Positions 44,459-54,847 of a stretch of DNA of 64,000 nt are shown in pieces. Source of the DNA: Cellulosilyticum sp. I15G10I2 (GTDB lineage: Bacteria; Bacillota; Clostridia; Lachnospirales; Cellulosilyticaceae). The position numbers and the translations under genes were made by a program. Each line of letters starts with the position of its first letter. Position 1 is the stretch's first letter. The notes under the pieces are model-generated. The model did not search any database, was not told where the DNA came from, and saw nothing but the letters and a program-made list of their open reading frames with translations. The stretch covers positions 20,113 through 84,112 of the forward strand of contig NZ_FMMP01000010.1 in NCBI RefSeq assembly GCF_900095725.1, written 5' to 3'.

Positions 44459-45263
44459 TTATAAAAGAAGAAGGGGTAGAGCCTGTTACTTTTTTGAAGA
44501 GCCGACTGAAATAGTAAATATCATCTATACCAACGCTGAGACTGGCCTCTGTTACATTACAATCTCCATTTGACAATAAATCTTTAGCTTTATTGATACG
44601 AATTGAGTTTTGATAATGTGTAGGAGACATGCCAGTTATTCTACTAAAAAGCGTTCTGAAATAAGAGTAACTCAGACCACATAGTTGCGCGAGCTGTTCA
44701 CTGCTATATCTTTGGGTAAAGTCGTTTTGCAGCAGCGTAATAACATTTTCTACTGCTTGATAATGAGTGGGGTTTATGCCTGCAGATTCGGTCGTTTTAA
44801 GTAGAGTTATCATGGCTTGCATGATGATAGAACGGCACGCTATTAAAGAATAAGAGCGTTTGCCAACCCATGCGTGATGGAGCTGTTTGATTAAAGAATA
44901 AAACATGGTTTCGTTTGAAATTTTAGATAATGTAGGTATTTGATTGATAGCTTCATTTGTTCTAGGATCCCTTATATCTAGATCAAAAACTGCTGAATAA
45001 AAGTGCCAGGGGTTTTCTGGATCGCTTTTACCTGAATGAATCATATTTTTTTTAAAAAAAAGTATATCGCCTTGTGAAACGTTAAAGCGTATATCCTCGG
45101 GGAGAGAATAGGCGGCTCTTCCACGAATCGCATAGCCTAGCGTATATTGGTTATCATTACAATGATTAGTAATAGACCAGGAAGGATCAGGTTGTATCTC
45201 AACAACACGACTGATACTTGATACTTGTAAATCATAGAGACTATTTTGATTATCCATATACAC
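44454..45263 (-). CDS. AraC-family regulator (paralogue of 34,893-35,699)
   Basis: A 269-residue protein with an N-terminal cupin sensor (YSLPEDIRFNVSQGDILFFKK) and a C-terminal HTH pair ending in NVTEASLSVGIDDIYYFSRLF. The text is parallel to the other AraC regulator along most of its length. It is divergent from the RraA-like gene, so it likely activates that operon. An AGGAGGCGTG site precedes the ATG. Confidence 0.9.
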   Translation of the reverse strand: MYMDNQNSLYDLQVSSISRVVEIQPDPSWSITNHCNDNQYTLGYAIRGRAAYSLPEDIRFNVSQGDILFFKKNMIHSGKSDPENPWHFYSAVFDLDIRDPRTNEAINQIPTLSKISNETMFYSLIKQLHHAWVGKRSYSLIACRSIIMQAMITLLKTTESAGINPTHYQAVENVITLLQNDFTQRYSSEQLAQLCGLSYSYFRTLFSRITGMSPTHYQNSIRINKAKDLLSNGDCNVTEASLSVGIDDIYYFSRLFKKVTGSTPSSFIR

Positions 45264-45348
45264 GCCTCCTACTTTTTTTCTTTATATATAGCTTTATTAA
45301 TTATAGCATAAAAAAGTAAATAGTACAAATACTCGTTCCGATAATCCA

Positions 45349-45377
45349 TTCAAATATAGCTTGATGAAGACTATAAT
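45349..45377 (+). promoter_or_regulatory. Promoter of the uronate operon
   Basis: TTCAAA at 45349-45354 and TATAAT at 45372-45377 with 17 bases between. The poor -35 box fits activation by the divergent AraC protein. Confidence 0.45.
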
Positions 45378-45413
45378 TACATTATATCAATCATTAAATC
45401 CAAGGAGGAAATT

Positions 45414-46118
45414 ATGGAAGATAAGTTAAAAAGTTTAGGTAAGAATAAGGAAATAAAACCATTTCCAATATCTGATAAAGAGTTATGTGATCGTTATGAA
45501 GATTTATTTGGTGGAGCAATTAATGATGTTCTAAGAGAAATGGGATATCTTTATCAAACACTACCACCAAGTATTGCACCATTAACGGATGATATGAAGT
45601 TAGCAGGTATTGCATTCACCGTTAAAGGATCAAAAGATTTAACATTAGAAAATGAGATGGAGTTTAGAGCTCAGATGCTAGAAGCTATTGAGCCTGAGTC
45701 TATCAGTATTTGGGACACCTGTGGTGATGATGAGTCAGCGCAATGGGGAGAAGTTATGACAATGGCTTCACAGCTTAGAGGATGCAGAGGAGCTGTTGTA
45801 GATGGAGGCGTAAGAGATACTGATAAAGTACTAGGTCTTAATTTTCCAGTGTTTTGCAAATATAAGACATCAAATGGTATGTTAGGCCGTTTTAGAATAC
45901 ATACTTATCAAAAACCAATCTTAATTGGGAAGGTTACAATTTACCCGGGAGACATAATTTTTGGGGATATAGATGGTATCGTTATTGTACCAAGAGAAGT
46001 GGCTTATGAAGTATTAGTACGTTCAGAAGAAGTAAAACGTAATGAAAGACAAATAAAAGAATGGGTATTATCAGGAATGTTACCAAGTGAAGTTGTTAAA
46101 AGAGGGGGGTATTTTTAA
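45414..46118 (+). CDS. RraA-like protein
   Basis: A 234-residue protein of the RraA/HMG aldolase superfamily. The conserved core GAVVDGGVRDTDKVLGLNFPVFCK holds the Arg-Asp pair that binds metal and substrate, and the later GDIDGIVIVPREVA completes the signature. Members cleave or decarboxylate small keto acids. As the first gene of the operon it might act on a sugar acid intermediate. An AAGGAGG site precedes the ATG. Confidence 0.88.
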   Translation: MEDKLKSLGKNKEIKPFPISDKELCDRYEDLFGGAINDVLREMGYLYQTLPPSIAPLTDDMKLAGIAFTVKGSKDLTLENEMEFRAQMLEAIEPESISIWDTCGDDESAQWGEVMTMASQLRGCRGAVVDGGVRDTDKVLGLNFPVFCKYKTSNGMLGRFRIHTYQKPILIGKVTIYPGDIIFGDIDGIVIVPREVAYEVLVRSEEVKRNERQIKEWVLSGMLPSEVVKRGGYF

Positions 46119-47149
46119 TGAATAACATGAAAGCATATGTATTAACAGAGTGGGAAAAATTAGAGCTTCAAGAACGACCAATTCCTCAATTAAACGAGGG
46201 AGAATGCTTAATTAAAGTGAAATATGCAGGTATATGTGGTTCAGATGTTCACATCTATGGAGGACATCATCCAACAGCTAAACCACCTGTTGTATTGTGC
46301 CATGAATTTATGGGTACAGTGGAAAAAATAGAGGGTGAAAGTTTTAATCTTTCAGAAGGCGATAGAGTTGTTGTGGAGCCATTAGTTAGCTGTGGTGTAT
46401 GTGAAGCTTGTCGCAATGGGCATTGGCATGTCTGTAAATCATTAAAATTATTAGGCATTCATACAGATGGTGGTTTTAGTGAATATGTAAAGGTTGATAC
46501 AAAAAAAGTAATAAAATTATCAGATGAGCTTAAAGATGAAGAGGCAGCTTTAGCAGAACCTTTTGCAGTAGGTTTTCATGTTAATCAAAGAGCAGGCATT
46601 CATACGGGCGATACCGTTTTAGTTATTGGAGGCGGACCTATTGGTATTATTACAGGTATGGTAGCTATGGCATCAGGGGCTAAAGAAGTCGTTTTTTCAG
46701 AAATTAATGATAATCGTATAGAATTTATTAAATCTTTCGGATTTAATACTATCATTAATCCAATTAAAGAAAATGCTTTAGAAAGAGTTGCAGAATTAAC
46801 AGGCGGAGAAGGATTTGATGTTGTCTTTGAGGTTTCAGGTTCTCAACCAGGGATAGTGTTTGCTCCAGAAGCATGTAAAATCAGAGGAACTATAGTACCA
46901 GTTGGTTTTCCATCAAAAAATCCAGAGTTCCCAGTGCTTAGATGTATTTTTAAAGAGTTAACAGTGGTTGGCAGCAGAGTATATTCTTTTGACCATTTCA
47001 AAAGAGCAGTAGAATTACTTCCACGAATTAAGAAGGAATATAATATAGAAGCTTTAATAACGGACCTAAAACCTCTTGCTGAATTACCAGAAGGCATCAA
47101 ACAAATGAAGGCTGGAGAGAACATGGGTAAAATATTAATCAAAATGTAA
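46118..47149 (+). CDS. Zinc-dependent sugar-acid or polyol dehydrogenase
   Basis: A 343-residue medium-chain dehydrogenase. Catalytic zinc ligands are in CGSDVHIYGG and GHHP/HEFMG, the structural zinc cysteines in CGVCEACRNGHWHVC, and the NAD motif in IGGGPIGIITGM. The closest types are threonine, idonate and galactonate-type dehydrogenases. Its TAATG start overlaps the RraA-like stop. The substrate is not clear from sequence. Confidence 0.9.
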   Translation: MNNMKAYVLTEWEKLELQERPIPQLNEGECLIKVKYAGICGSDVHIYGGHHPTAKPPVVLCHEFMGTVEKIEGESFNLSEGDRVVVEPLVSCGVCEACRNGHWHVCKSLKLLGIHTDGGFSEYVKVDTKKVIKLSDELKDEEAALAEPFAVGFHVNQRAGIHTGDTVLVIGGGPIGIITGMVAMASGAKEVVFSEINDNRIEFIKSFGFNTIINPIKENALERVAELTGGEGFDVVFEVSGSQPGIVFAPEACKIRGTIVPVGFPSKNPEFPVLRCIFKELTVVGSRVYSFDHFKRAVELLPRIKKEYNIEALITDLKPLAELPEGIKQMKAGENMGKILIKM

Positions 47150-47163
47150 AGAGGTGAATGTAA

Positions 47164-47883
47164 ATGGTAGATTTAAAAGGAAAAGTTGTTGTAATTCCTG
47201 GTGCTGATGGTGGTGTTGGGAGAGAAGTTGTTAAGATGTTAGGTGCCATGGGTGCCAAAGTAGTACTTGGATCTTTTGTTGAAGAGGGTATAAAAGAAAT
47301 GGCCCAAAATCTTAAGTCACAAGGATGTGAAGCAGCCTATCATCTGGTAGATGTTACAAAAGAGAATGCTGTTAAAGAGTTTTTAGCTTTTGCATATGAT
47401 ACTTTTGGATCGTTAGATATCTTACTTAATCTTCCAGGAGTAAGTATACCAGCCGCAATCAGTGAAATGAGCGAAGAAGATTATGATACAACAATGGATG
47501 TCAGCGTAAAAGGAAGCTTTTTGATGTCAAAGCATTTTGTACAATACGCCCATACTGAAAACTCACCACTTATTATTAATATTGGTTCTATGGCATCAAA
47601 AAATGCTAATGGCAATGCACCTATATACTGTACAGCTAAAGCTGCAGTGGTTATGTTTTCAAAAGGATTGGCAATACAGTTAAAATCTAAAAATATTCGT
47701 GTGACTAGCATTAACCCAGGTGGCATTAGCACAGCGTTTTGGGGAGACCGAAAAGTACCCCATGATAAATTTATGCAAGTCCAAGATATGGCAGAAGCCC
47801 TTATTTTTACTATGACACGTAATTCACATGTTATGATTACAGATCTCGCATTCGAATCATTTGAAATGTTTAAAGGCAACTAA
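47164..47883 (+). CDS. SDR-family oxidoreductase
   Basis: A 239-residue short-chain dehydrogenase with cofactor turn GADGGVG (the usual Thr is replaced by Pro, as VIPGADG), catalytic Ser in NIGSMAS and Tyr-Lys in YCTAKAA. It is not a copy of the KduD pair. It may reduce the open-chain keto-uronate, a step found in alginate and other uronate routes; this is inference. Confidence 0.85.
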   Translation: MVDLKGKVVVIPGADGGVGREVVKMLGAMGAKVVLGSFVEEGIKEMAQNLKSQGCEAAYHLVDVTKENAVKEFLAFAYDTFGSLDILLNLPGVSIPAAISEMSEEDYDTTMDVSVKGSFLMSKHFVQYAHTENSPLIINIGSMASKNANGNAPIYCTAKAAVVMFSKGLAIQLKSKNIRVTSINPGGISTAFWGDRKVPHDKFMQVQDMAEALIFTMTRNSHVMITDLAFESFEMFKGN

Positions 47884-47891
47884 ATCTATCT

Positions 47892-47919
47892 CATAAGTCA
47901 TACCCAGGTATGACTTATA
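47892..47919 (+). other. Intercistronic hairpin
   Basis: Perfect 12-base arms ATAAGTCATACC and GGTATGACTTAT with a two-base loop, not followed by a T-run. It may protect or process the mRNA between the SDR and lyase genes. Confidence 0.6.
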
Positions 47920-47935
47920 TAGAAAGGAGCGCATA

Positions 47936-49999
47936 ATGAGTAAGCTAGCAAAAGGCCTTTTTTTTAAAGAAGAAAATATAGAACTTATAAAACAAAAAGC
48001 TAACAATCCTAAATATAAGCATATTTATAAAAAAATGAAAAAAGCTTCAGATAACATTGTAAAACACAAGCATTTAATATGTGATGGAGATACTTTCACC
48101 TACTGGTATTATGCCAGAAACCGTGCTATGGATTTAGGGATGTTAACGCTTTTGACAGAACGACATGATTATATTACTGCGGTTAAAGAATATATTGATT
48201 ATCTAGATCAACAAGATCTGAACTTTTGGCAAGGTCCTGAATATCCTAATAGACCAAGAACAATTAATTATAATGGAGAAACACTGTTTGCTGGTGAACT
48301 TGAAACAGCACAAATTACAATGGGACTTGTAACAGTATATGATTGGTGTTACAAGTTTTTAGATGAGAGTTATCGTCAAAAAGTTAAAAAAATGCTTAAA
48401 GAATATGCATATCCTCTGCTTAGAAACTCAACTAGATTTCAATCTGAGAAGTGGGTAATGAACCACTTGTGTGTTATTAGTACAGCACTACTCATGTTAT
48501 TGTTGGTACTAGAAGGTGAAATGCCTGTTGAAGAAGATTTAAGCTTAGCTAAACATGCATTAAATCTATGGATTCAAAAGACTGAAACGGATGGCAGTTA
48601 CGGAGAAGCTTATCACTACTGGGCTTACCCAATGAACTGTATTTTCTTAGCAATTTGGTCTTTAAAACAAGTACGTAATGAGGACTTAGAAAAATCGCCA
48701 TGGTTAGCCAGAGCCTTTGAATGGGCCATCTATAATCAAGTAGGGCAATATAAAGAACCTGAGTATGATAAGAAGGTAGCCATTGCTGTTAACACATACG
48801 ATTGCCCAATGCAGTTTCAAATGGAAGCACCAGAAGTATTATTATTTGCTAACTATTTTAAGAATCCAGTAGCACAGTGGTATATGGAACACTACTTAAT
48901 GAAAGATCTTGCGAAGCCAAAAGAATCGTTACATTATGTATGGCATGAGTGTAATAGTTTATTATTTGCACTACACGAGGAAACCACACCTCAAGTTTCA
49001 CCGGAAGTATATGGCTTGCCGACTGATAGAATTTTCCACGACACTGGCTATGTATTTTTTAGAGACAGCTGGGATGGACTAAGTGGTGATGGCAAAGATA
49101 TTGTTTTACAACTTCAAAGTGGTGGAGGGGGACGCTCAAGGTCTCATGAACACTTTGATAAAAATAGCTTTAGTTTATATGCTAAGGGCGAATATTTTAT
49201 TGTTGATCCTGGCCATTCTTGTTATCGTGGCGTTAGTCATGATGGATATGATAGAAAAACGTATAGTCATAATACAATTACCCTTGATAAGAAAGATCAA
49301 TCCTTAAAATTTGCTGAAAAAGGGATGCTTCATGATGAGGCTGTACAGCATGTTTCAACACATAATCAAGCTCAAATAGTAGGTAAGAATATTAATAATT
49401 ACATTAGTTATGTTGCAAGTGATGGCAGAAAATGTTATGAACCTTATCTCAAAGAATTTACAAGAGAAATATGGTTTGTTGATAAAAGATATTTTGTCAT
49501 TAGAGATAAAGTAAGTAAAGGGAGTCAAGAGGGCACTATTTACAGTGGTTTTAATTTTAACAATAGAGATGGTTTGCTAGATTTATTAGCTAAAGATAAT
49601 CAAATTATGGTTAAAAGGCCAAAAGCAGATTTAATGGTACAATTCTTCACAAATGAAGCAGTAGATTTTGAAGAAGAGGACGGTAGACTGCATACCGCTT
49701 ATCATATCTTCCCTAACATGGAAGTAGAAGGTTCTAAGGGAACAGTTAAGAGAATTAACTTAGTGCCAAATGATAAAGATGCTGATTGTATAGATTACAT
49801 TTATGTTATCTATCCATTAGAAAAAGACGAAGTAAAACCACAAGTACAAGGAAAAGCATTAGGTCATAATCAAGAGTCTTACAAAAAGTATGAAAAATTT
49901 GAACTGACGATTGAAAAAGATGGTGGTAAGGAGCAGTTCTTATTTGAAGAGGACAAGGTGTTTTATAGTAATCACTTAGGTATTAAGTATACATTCTAA
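47936..49999 (+). CDS. Heparinase II/III-family polysaccharide lyase
   Basis: A 687-residue protein. The N-terminal alpha/alpha toroid (about 40-370, with RFQSEKWVMNHLCV) is followed by a Hepar_II_III beta-sandwich beginning GDGKDIVLQLQSGGG and including SHEHFDKNSFSLYAKGEY, DPGHSCY and YSHNTITL. These enzymes cut uronic acid glycans by beta-elimination (alginate, heparin and other families). There is no signal peptide, so it probably acts on imported oligosaccharides. An AAAGGAGCG site precedes the ATG. Confidence 0.88.
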   Translation: MSKLAKGLFFKEENIELIKQKANNPKYKHIYKKMKKASDNIVKHKHLICDGDTFTYWYYARNRAMDLGMLTLLTERHDYITAVKEYIDYLDQQDLNFWQGPEYPNRPRTINYNGETLFAGELETAQITMGLVTVYDWCYKFLDESYRQKVKKMLKEYAYPLLRNSTRFQSEKWVMNHLCVISTALLMLLLVLEGEMPVEEDLSLAKHALNLWIQKTETDGSYGEAYHYWAYPMNCIFLAIWSLKQVRNEDLEKSPWLARAFEWAIYNQVGQYKEPEYDKKVAIAVNTYDCPMQFQMEAPEVLLFANYFKNPVAQWYMEHYLMKDLAKPKESLHYVWHECNSLLFALHEETTPQVSPEVYGLPTDRIFHDTGYVFFRDSWDGLSGDGKDIVLQLQSGGGGRSRSHEHFDKNSFSLYAKGEYFIVDPGHSCYRGVSHDGYDRKTYSHNTITLDKKDQSLKFAEKGMLHDEAVQHVSTHNQAQIVGKNINNYISYVASDGRKCYEPYLKEFTREIWFVDKRYFVIRDKVSKGSQEGTIYSGFNFNNRDGLLDLLAKDNQIMVKRPKADLMVQFFTNEAVDFEEEDGRLHTAYHIFPNMEVEGSKGTVKRINLVPNDKDADCIDYIYVIYPLEKDEVKPQVQGKALGHNQESYKKYEKFELTIEKDGGKEQFLFEEDKVFYSNHLGIKYTF

Positions 50000-50056
50000 A
50001 TGTATATAAATAGTAGCATAAACTCATAAAAAAAATATACTCATGGAGGTAGAAGG

Positions 50057-50815
50057 ATGAAAGAACTTTTTAGTCTTGAAGGAAAAGTAGCAATTGTTAC
50101 AGGGTGTAGTACTGGTTTAGGACAAGGTATGGTAGTTGGTTTAGCACAAGCAGGAGCAGATATTGTAGGCGTAGATTATGTTGATGCACCAGAAACAGAA
50201 CAAATGGTTCTGGCATTAGGCAGAAAGTATCTTGCAATAAAAGCTAACTTAATGACTACTGATCCAATAAAAGATATTGTAGCTCAAACAAAAGAAGTTT
50301 ATGGAAAGGTAGATATACTGATTAATAATGCAGGTATTATTAGAAGAGAAGATGCTATCAACTTTACAGAGCAAGATTGGGACGATGTTATGAATGTTAA
50401 CATCAAATCATTATTTTTCCTTTCACAAGCTGTAGCTAAAGAGTTTATGGAGCAAAAAACTGGTGGGAAGATTATTAACATTGCTTCTATGTTATCCTTC
50501 CAAGGGGGTATAAGAGTTCCATCCTATACAGCAAGTAAGAGTGGGGTTATGGGCGTAACTAGACTTATGGCTAATGAATGGGCTAAGTTTGATATCAATG
50601 TTAATGCCATAGCACCAGGTTATATGGCAACAAATAACACAGAAGCATTAAGAGCAGATCAAGATCGTAATAAGGCGATATTAGATAGAATTCCTGCAAA
50701 CAGATGGGGCGCACCAAATGATATAGCAGGACCTGCTGTATTCCTAGCATCTGCTGCATCTGATTATGTAAATGGCTATACACTGGCTGTTGATGGTGGT
50801 TGGTTAGCAAGATAA
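50057..50815 (+). CDS. kduD: 2-dehydro-3-deoxy-D-gluconate 5-dehydrogenase, copy 1
   Basis: A 252-residue SDR that reduces DKII to 2-keto-3-deoxygluconate. It has TGCSTGLGQG, NNAGIIRREDA, the Ser of NIASMLSFQGG and YTASKSG, and the WLAR C terminus of the KduD group. An ATGGAGGTAG site precedes the ATG. A second, very similar copy lies at 56,473. Confidence 0.93.
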   Translation: MKELFSLEGKVAIVTGCSTGLGQGMVVGLAQAGADIVGVDYVDAPETEQMVLALGRKYLAIKANLMTTDPIKDIVAQTKEVYGKVDILINNAGIIRREDAINFTEQDWDDVMNVNIKSLFFLSQAVAKEFMEQKTGGKIINIASMLSFQGGIRVPSYTASKSGVMGVTRLMANEWAKFDINVNAIAPGYMATNNTEALRADQDRNKAILDRIPANRWGAPNDIAGPAVFLASAASDYVNGYTLAVDGGWLAR

Positions 50816-50822
50816 TACTTTG

Positions 50823-50850
50823 GAGGCGATCATAGATCGCCTCTTCTTAT
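50823..50850 (+). terminator. Hairpin after kduD copy 1
   Basis: GAGGCGATC and GATCGCCTC pair around ATA, followed by TTCTTATTT. It probably reduces but does not stop transcription into the permease genes. Confidence 0.7.
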
Positions 50851-50868
50851 TTAAGGGGTGAACGCTAT

Positions 50869-51771
50869 ATGATACATACAATCTTATACGAAGGTATAAA
50901 AGTATTCTTGTATTTTGTTATAGGTTATTTTATTAAAAAATATAAGGTTTTAAATGAACAAATTATTAGCGTATTAAGAAACTTAATAATTAATGTCACG
51001 ATCCCCCTTATACTCTTTACTTCTTTTTATAAAATTAACTTTTTAAAAGAAGGACCTAGTCTTTTGGTTATGATTGCAGGCGTTTTCATTTACTACGGAC
51101 TAACGTTTGTTATTGGTTGGGTTATTGAAAGAAGAAATCTATTAAGTAAAGCGGCAATTCCTGTAGTTAGGTATTGTACGATGTTTGGCAATGTAGTCTT
51201 TTGGGGATATCCTATCTGCTATGCACTTTTTGGAGATGAGGGTATTGTACATGCGACGCTTTTTGTTGTCATACAAAACATATTAAAGTGGTCTGTAGGT
51301 GTATCCTTTTTTAAACATAATAGAGAAAAACACAGCTTGGAAATAAACTTAAGTATAATGGCTATGGCCATTGGCCTTGTGGCAAATATCACCCAGATTC
51401 AAATACCTGTTTTTGCCCTTCGTACTATTGATAAACTAGGAGACATTACAATACCTATGGGACTAATAATTACAGGAACAAGTCTTTATGCATCAACAAA
51501 TCGAAAGTGGCTAAGGGATAGTGCGTTATGGATAATTGTAGTTATTAAATGCATAGCAGTGCCTTTTGTTTTTATGCTTTTTATTTCACAGATTGATGTT
51601 TCAATAACAGTTAGAGGGGTATTACTTATTCAGGTATTTGCGCCCGTTCATGCATCATCCCCTTTATTCATTGCGTATCAAAAAGGAGATGAGCAATTAG
51701 CGTCCAAAGCAGTACTTGTATCAACTTTTATAAGCATGATCATGATTATCATTTTAACTAAATTTCTATAA
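50869..51771 (+). CDS. AEC-family transporter
   Basis: A 300-residue membrane protein with about ten transmembrane segments of the auxin-efflux-carrier family: [34 protein letters not shown] and the final [13 protein letters not shown] block. It is distinct from the other AEC gene at 27,387. It may export or import an organic acid of the uronate route. A TAAGGGGTGA site precedes the ATG. Confidence 0.88.
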   Translation: MIHTILYEGIKVFLYFVIGYFIKKYKVLNEQIISVLRNLIINVTIPLILFTSFYKINFLKEGPSLLVMIAGVFIYYGLTFVIGWVIERRNLLSKAAIPVVRYCTMFGNVVFWGYPICYALFGDEGIVHATLFVVIQNILKWSVGVSFFKHNREKHSLEINLSIMAMAIGLVANITQIQIPVFALRTIDKLGDITIPMGLIITGTSLYASTNRKWLRDSALWIIVVIKCIAVPFVFMLFISQIDVSITVRGVLLIQVFAPVHASSPLFIAYQKGDEQLASKAVLVSTFISMIMIIILTKFL

Positions 51772-51785
51772 GGAGATATTATTTT

Positions 51786-53417
51786 ATGCTCGCATTTATT
51801 AGTTTTATACCCATCTTGGTCATTATTATCATGATGACTGGATTTAATGTAAGTTCTAAAAAAGCACTACCAGTAGCATGGGCAATGACCTTCTTTATAA
51901 CAATGCTTTTTTGGAAGATGAGAGTAGGGGATGCCATAGGGTATTCGATTTATGGTGCTTTAAAAGCGATAGATGTTATAATCATTATTTTTGGGGCTAT
52001 TTTAATACTTAATACATTGAAACATTCAGGTGCATTAGCTGTTATTAAGAAAGGGTTTGGCACGATATCCGATGATAAACGCGTACAAGTCATTATTGTA
52101 GCCTGGCTATTTGAAGCTTTTATTGAAGGTGCTGCTGGATTTGGAACACCTGCAGCACTCGCAGCACCTCTTTTAGTAGGTCTGGGTTTTCCAAGTATAG
52201 CTGCTGCAATTGTAGCGCTTATTATGAATTCTGTACCTGTAACTTTTGGAGCAGTTGGCACCCCTGTTTTTGGTGCTATGTCAACTTTGAGTAATGATCT
52301 TCAGGCAGCTAATATATTGGTTGAACCCTTTATAACAAATACTGCAACTAAAGCAGCACTACTCCACACTATGATTGGCAGTTTTCTACCACTCGTGGCG
52401 TTATTGATATTAACAAAAGTATTTGGTGAGAGCAAATCATTTAAACCCGCTCTTAAAGCAGCGCCTTTTGCTATTTTTGCTGGATTTGCATTTACAATAC
52501 CTTATTATATTATTGCTTATTTATTTGGACCTGAATTACCATCTTTGATAGGTTCACTTATTGGACTAGTCATTGTTATTATTGCTTCAAAAAGAAAGTT
52601 CTTAGTTCCTAAAGATCACTGGGGTTTTGATAAGACATTTATCAGTGAATATGTGGATGAAGTTGCTGCCACAGAAACTTCAAGTGTTACGAAAGCCTCA
52701 ATGTCGCCTATAAAAGCGTGGTCACCTTATATCATTATTGCTATTATATTAGTTGTTACACGTATTCCATTTTTGGGGTTAAAAGAAATACTCAATAATA
52801 TGACAATTACATTTCCGGCATTTTTTAACATACAACAGCGCTATATATTAAAATGGGCCTATTTACCTGGCACAGTACCTTTTATGTTAGTGGCTATCTT
52901 AACTCATGCCCTACACAAAATGTCAAAAAAATCTATTCAAATTGCTTGGGCAGAATCCTTTATGCAAGTTAAAGGAGCTGCCATAGCATTAATTTTTGGT
53001 GTTGGTTTAGTGCAACTCATGTTGAATTCACACATCAATACTGCACAAATGCCCTCTATGCTTAATGTAATGGCAAGTGGACTAGCCGATTTAGCTGGCG
53101 AATTCTATATTTTTATTGCACCGCTAATAGGGGCATTAGGTGCTTTTGTTTCAGGGTCATCGACTGTTTCAAATATTTTGTTCTCTTCTCTACAATTCCA
53201 AACATCACAATTATTAGGTATTCAATCAGAATGGATAGTAGCGTTACAAATGGTTGGGTCAAGTATAGGCAACATGGTATGCATTAATAACATCGTAGCT
53301 GTTTGTGCTACTGTTGGCTTAATTGGATGTGAAGGGAAGATTATTAAAAAAACAGTACTACCCATGATTCTATATTCAGTATTAGTTAGTCTAATAGTCT
53401 ATATAGTCGTTAGATAG
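51786..53417 (+). CDS. LldP-type permease
   Basis: A 543-residue membrane protein of the lactate permease family with about 13 transmembrane segments. The signature [21 protein letters not shown] lies near residue 118 and [13 protein letters not shown] near 455. Members carry lactate, glycolate and related 2-hydroxy acids. It overlaps the AEC gene's region with only 14 bases between. The real substrate here may be a sugar acid. Confidence 0.9.
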   Translation: MLAFISFIPILVIIIMMTGFNVSSKKALPVAWAMTFFITMLFWKMRVGDAIGYSIYGALKAIDVIIIIFGAILILNTLKHSGALAVIKKGFGTISDDKRVQVIIVAWLFEAFIEGAAGFGTPAALAAPLLVGLGFPSIAAAIVALIMNSVPVTFGAVGTPVFGAMSTLSNDLQAANILVEPFITNTATKAALLHTMIGSFLPLVALLILTKVFGESKSFKPALKAAPFAIFAGFAFTIPYYIIAYLFGPELPSLIGSLIGLVIVIIASKRKFLVPKDHWGFDKTFISEYVDEVAATETSSVTKASMSPIKAWSPYIIIAIILVVTRIPFLGLKEILNNMTITFPAFFNIQQRYILKWAYLPGTVPFMLVAILTHALHKMSKKSIQIAWAESFMQVKGAAIALIFGVGLVQLMLNSHINTAQMPSMLNVMASGLADLAGEFYIFIAPLIGALGAFVSGSSTVSNILFSSLQFQTSQLLGIQSEWIVALQMVGSSIGNMVCINNIVAVCATVGLIGCEGKIIKKTVLPMILYSVLVSLIVYIVVR

Positions 53418-53583
53418 AGATTAATTATTTGAGGTAGAGAGTTAGTTAAAGTAGTTTTTCTCTTTTACGAGCTTGTAAGAAACACAATGTTAATATTGAT
53501 AAAATATTCATAATATTACTACGGTTGTAAGTTAATTACTATAAGTAATCATAGATAGTATTTATAGTTAATAAATAAGGAAG

Positions 53584-53644
53584 ATAAGTTATAAAAAAAC
53601 ATGTATGAATAGAAAAGATTCATACATGTTTTTTTATAACTTAT
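53584..53644. terminator. Perfect 27-base inverted repeat terminator
   Basis: Arms of 27 bases at 53584-53610 and 53618-53644 match without a mismatch around the loop AGAAAAG. The stem holds A- and T-runs on both sides, so it works in both directions and closes the operon before the IS. Confidence 0.85.
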
Positions 53645-53707
53645 AATTCTCATAGGCATAATGGTATGTAATGGTCAAGCAAAATTGTAATACCATTGGT
53701 GAGTTTG

Positions 53708-54545
53708 CTATCTAAATCTTACCCTTGAGGGAGGTATCCCACCATTATAAGAGTGTGGGCGTGTATAATTGTACCAAACAAATACATAATCCTGTGTACC
53801 AAGGTTAAGCTCTTCATCAGTTTTAAAATAGTACCGACATATATATTCGTTTTTGAATGTATTATAAAATCGTTCCATAGCTGCATTATCATAAGGGCAA
53901 CCAGCGCGACTCATGCTTTGGACGATAGCATTTTCTTTACAATAAGCTGTAAACTCTTGAGAGGCAAACTGCGAACCTTGGTCGCTGTGGAGTAAAAGAC
54001 CAGGTTTTGGACTATGTTTCTTTAAGGCAAGTGCTAAGGTATCAATTGCTAGTTTACTGTCGATATATTTGCTATTTAAAGATGCAACAATGCGTCTATC
54101 ATAGAGATCGAGGATACTACAATTATAGCGTTATTCTCCTGTACTTTAAGGTTAAATACGCAAAATCGGTACACCACTTTTGATTAGGTATCGCAGCAGT
54201 AAAGTCTCTCTTAAGAAGGTTCTTAAATAGTTTATGCTGAAGCCCTTTCTTGTAAGAAGGCTTTTTACGCATGATAACAGAACGTATCCCTAATTCTTTC
54301 ATATATTGATAAACAGTAGGCTTACTACAGGCATGACTTGTTTTTTTGAGTAGGTGATGTATCATTCTATAGCCCGGAATACCATCATGTTTATGATAGA
54401 GATGCTCTATGCGTGTAACTTATTCTTTTTACTTTCTCTGTAGGATTTTTTGCGGTCTTTGAGGTAGTTGTAGTATGCAGTGGCAGAGAGACTGAACTTA
54501 CGTAATAACCATCTGACTCCGAACTCAGAATGGTAAGTATCGATG
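53708..54545 (-). pseudogene. IS3-family transposase OrfB, broken
   Basis: Pieces of one DDE integrase are spread over three frames. They include the HTH region with KKTSHACSKPTVYQYMKELGI, the first catalytic Asp in CTDFAYL, the second in LLHSDQGSQF, and the Glu in NAAMERFYNTFKNE. Frame breaks lie near 54,400 and 54,125, and the middle piece ends early. Expected active protein is about 270 residues. It would have been made by -1 frameshift from OrfA at an A6G tract. Confidence 0.8.
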
Positions 54546-54550
54546 AATTG

Positions 54551-54847
54551 CTAAACTGCTAATCGATTTCTTTGGCAAAGAAGGCTGCCGCCTTTTTTAA
54601 GAAACGGTTCTCTTTTTTCAAGTTCTTCAATGCGTTTTAATAATTCTTTTTGTGTTGAAAGTTCTTCTAATTGCTGAATGCCTTCTTTACTACCAGAACA
54701 GTCTTTGCGATATTTATCAATCCAAAATTTTGCTGTGCCACTGCCAAGGTTAAATTCTTGTGTAAGACTTTTCAGAGATCTACCTTCCTCAAGGTGAAGC
54801 CTTATAACTTTATCACGTAATGCTGAATCGTATTTTGTATTTGACAT
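54551..54847 (-). CDS. IS3-family transposase OrfA
   Basis: About 98 residues with an N-terminal HTH (SLKSLTQEFNLGSGTAKFWIDKY) and a leucine-zipper-like end. Near its end a run of six A then GG (LKKGG) allows the -1 shift that leads to the AAAFFAKEID frame of OrfB. ATG at 54847 follows AAAGGAG. It may still bind the IS ends. Confidence 0.75.
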   Translation of the reverse strand: MSNTKYDSALRDKVIRLHLEEGRSLKSLTQEFNLGSGTAKFWIDKYRKDCSGSKEGIQQLEELSTQKELLKRIEELEKREPFLKKGGSLLCQRNRLAV

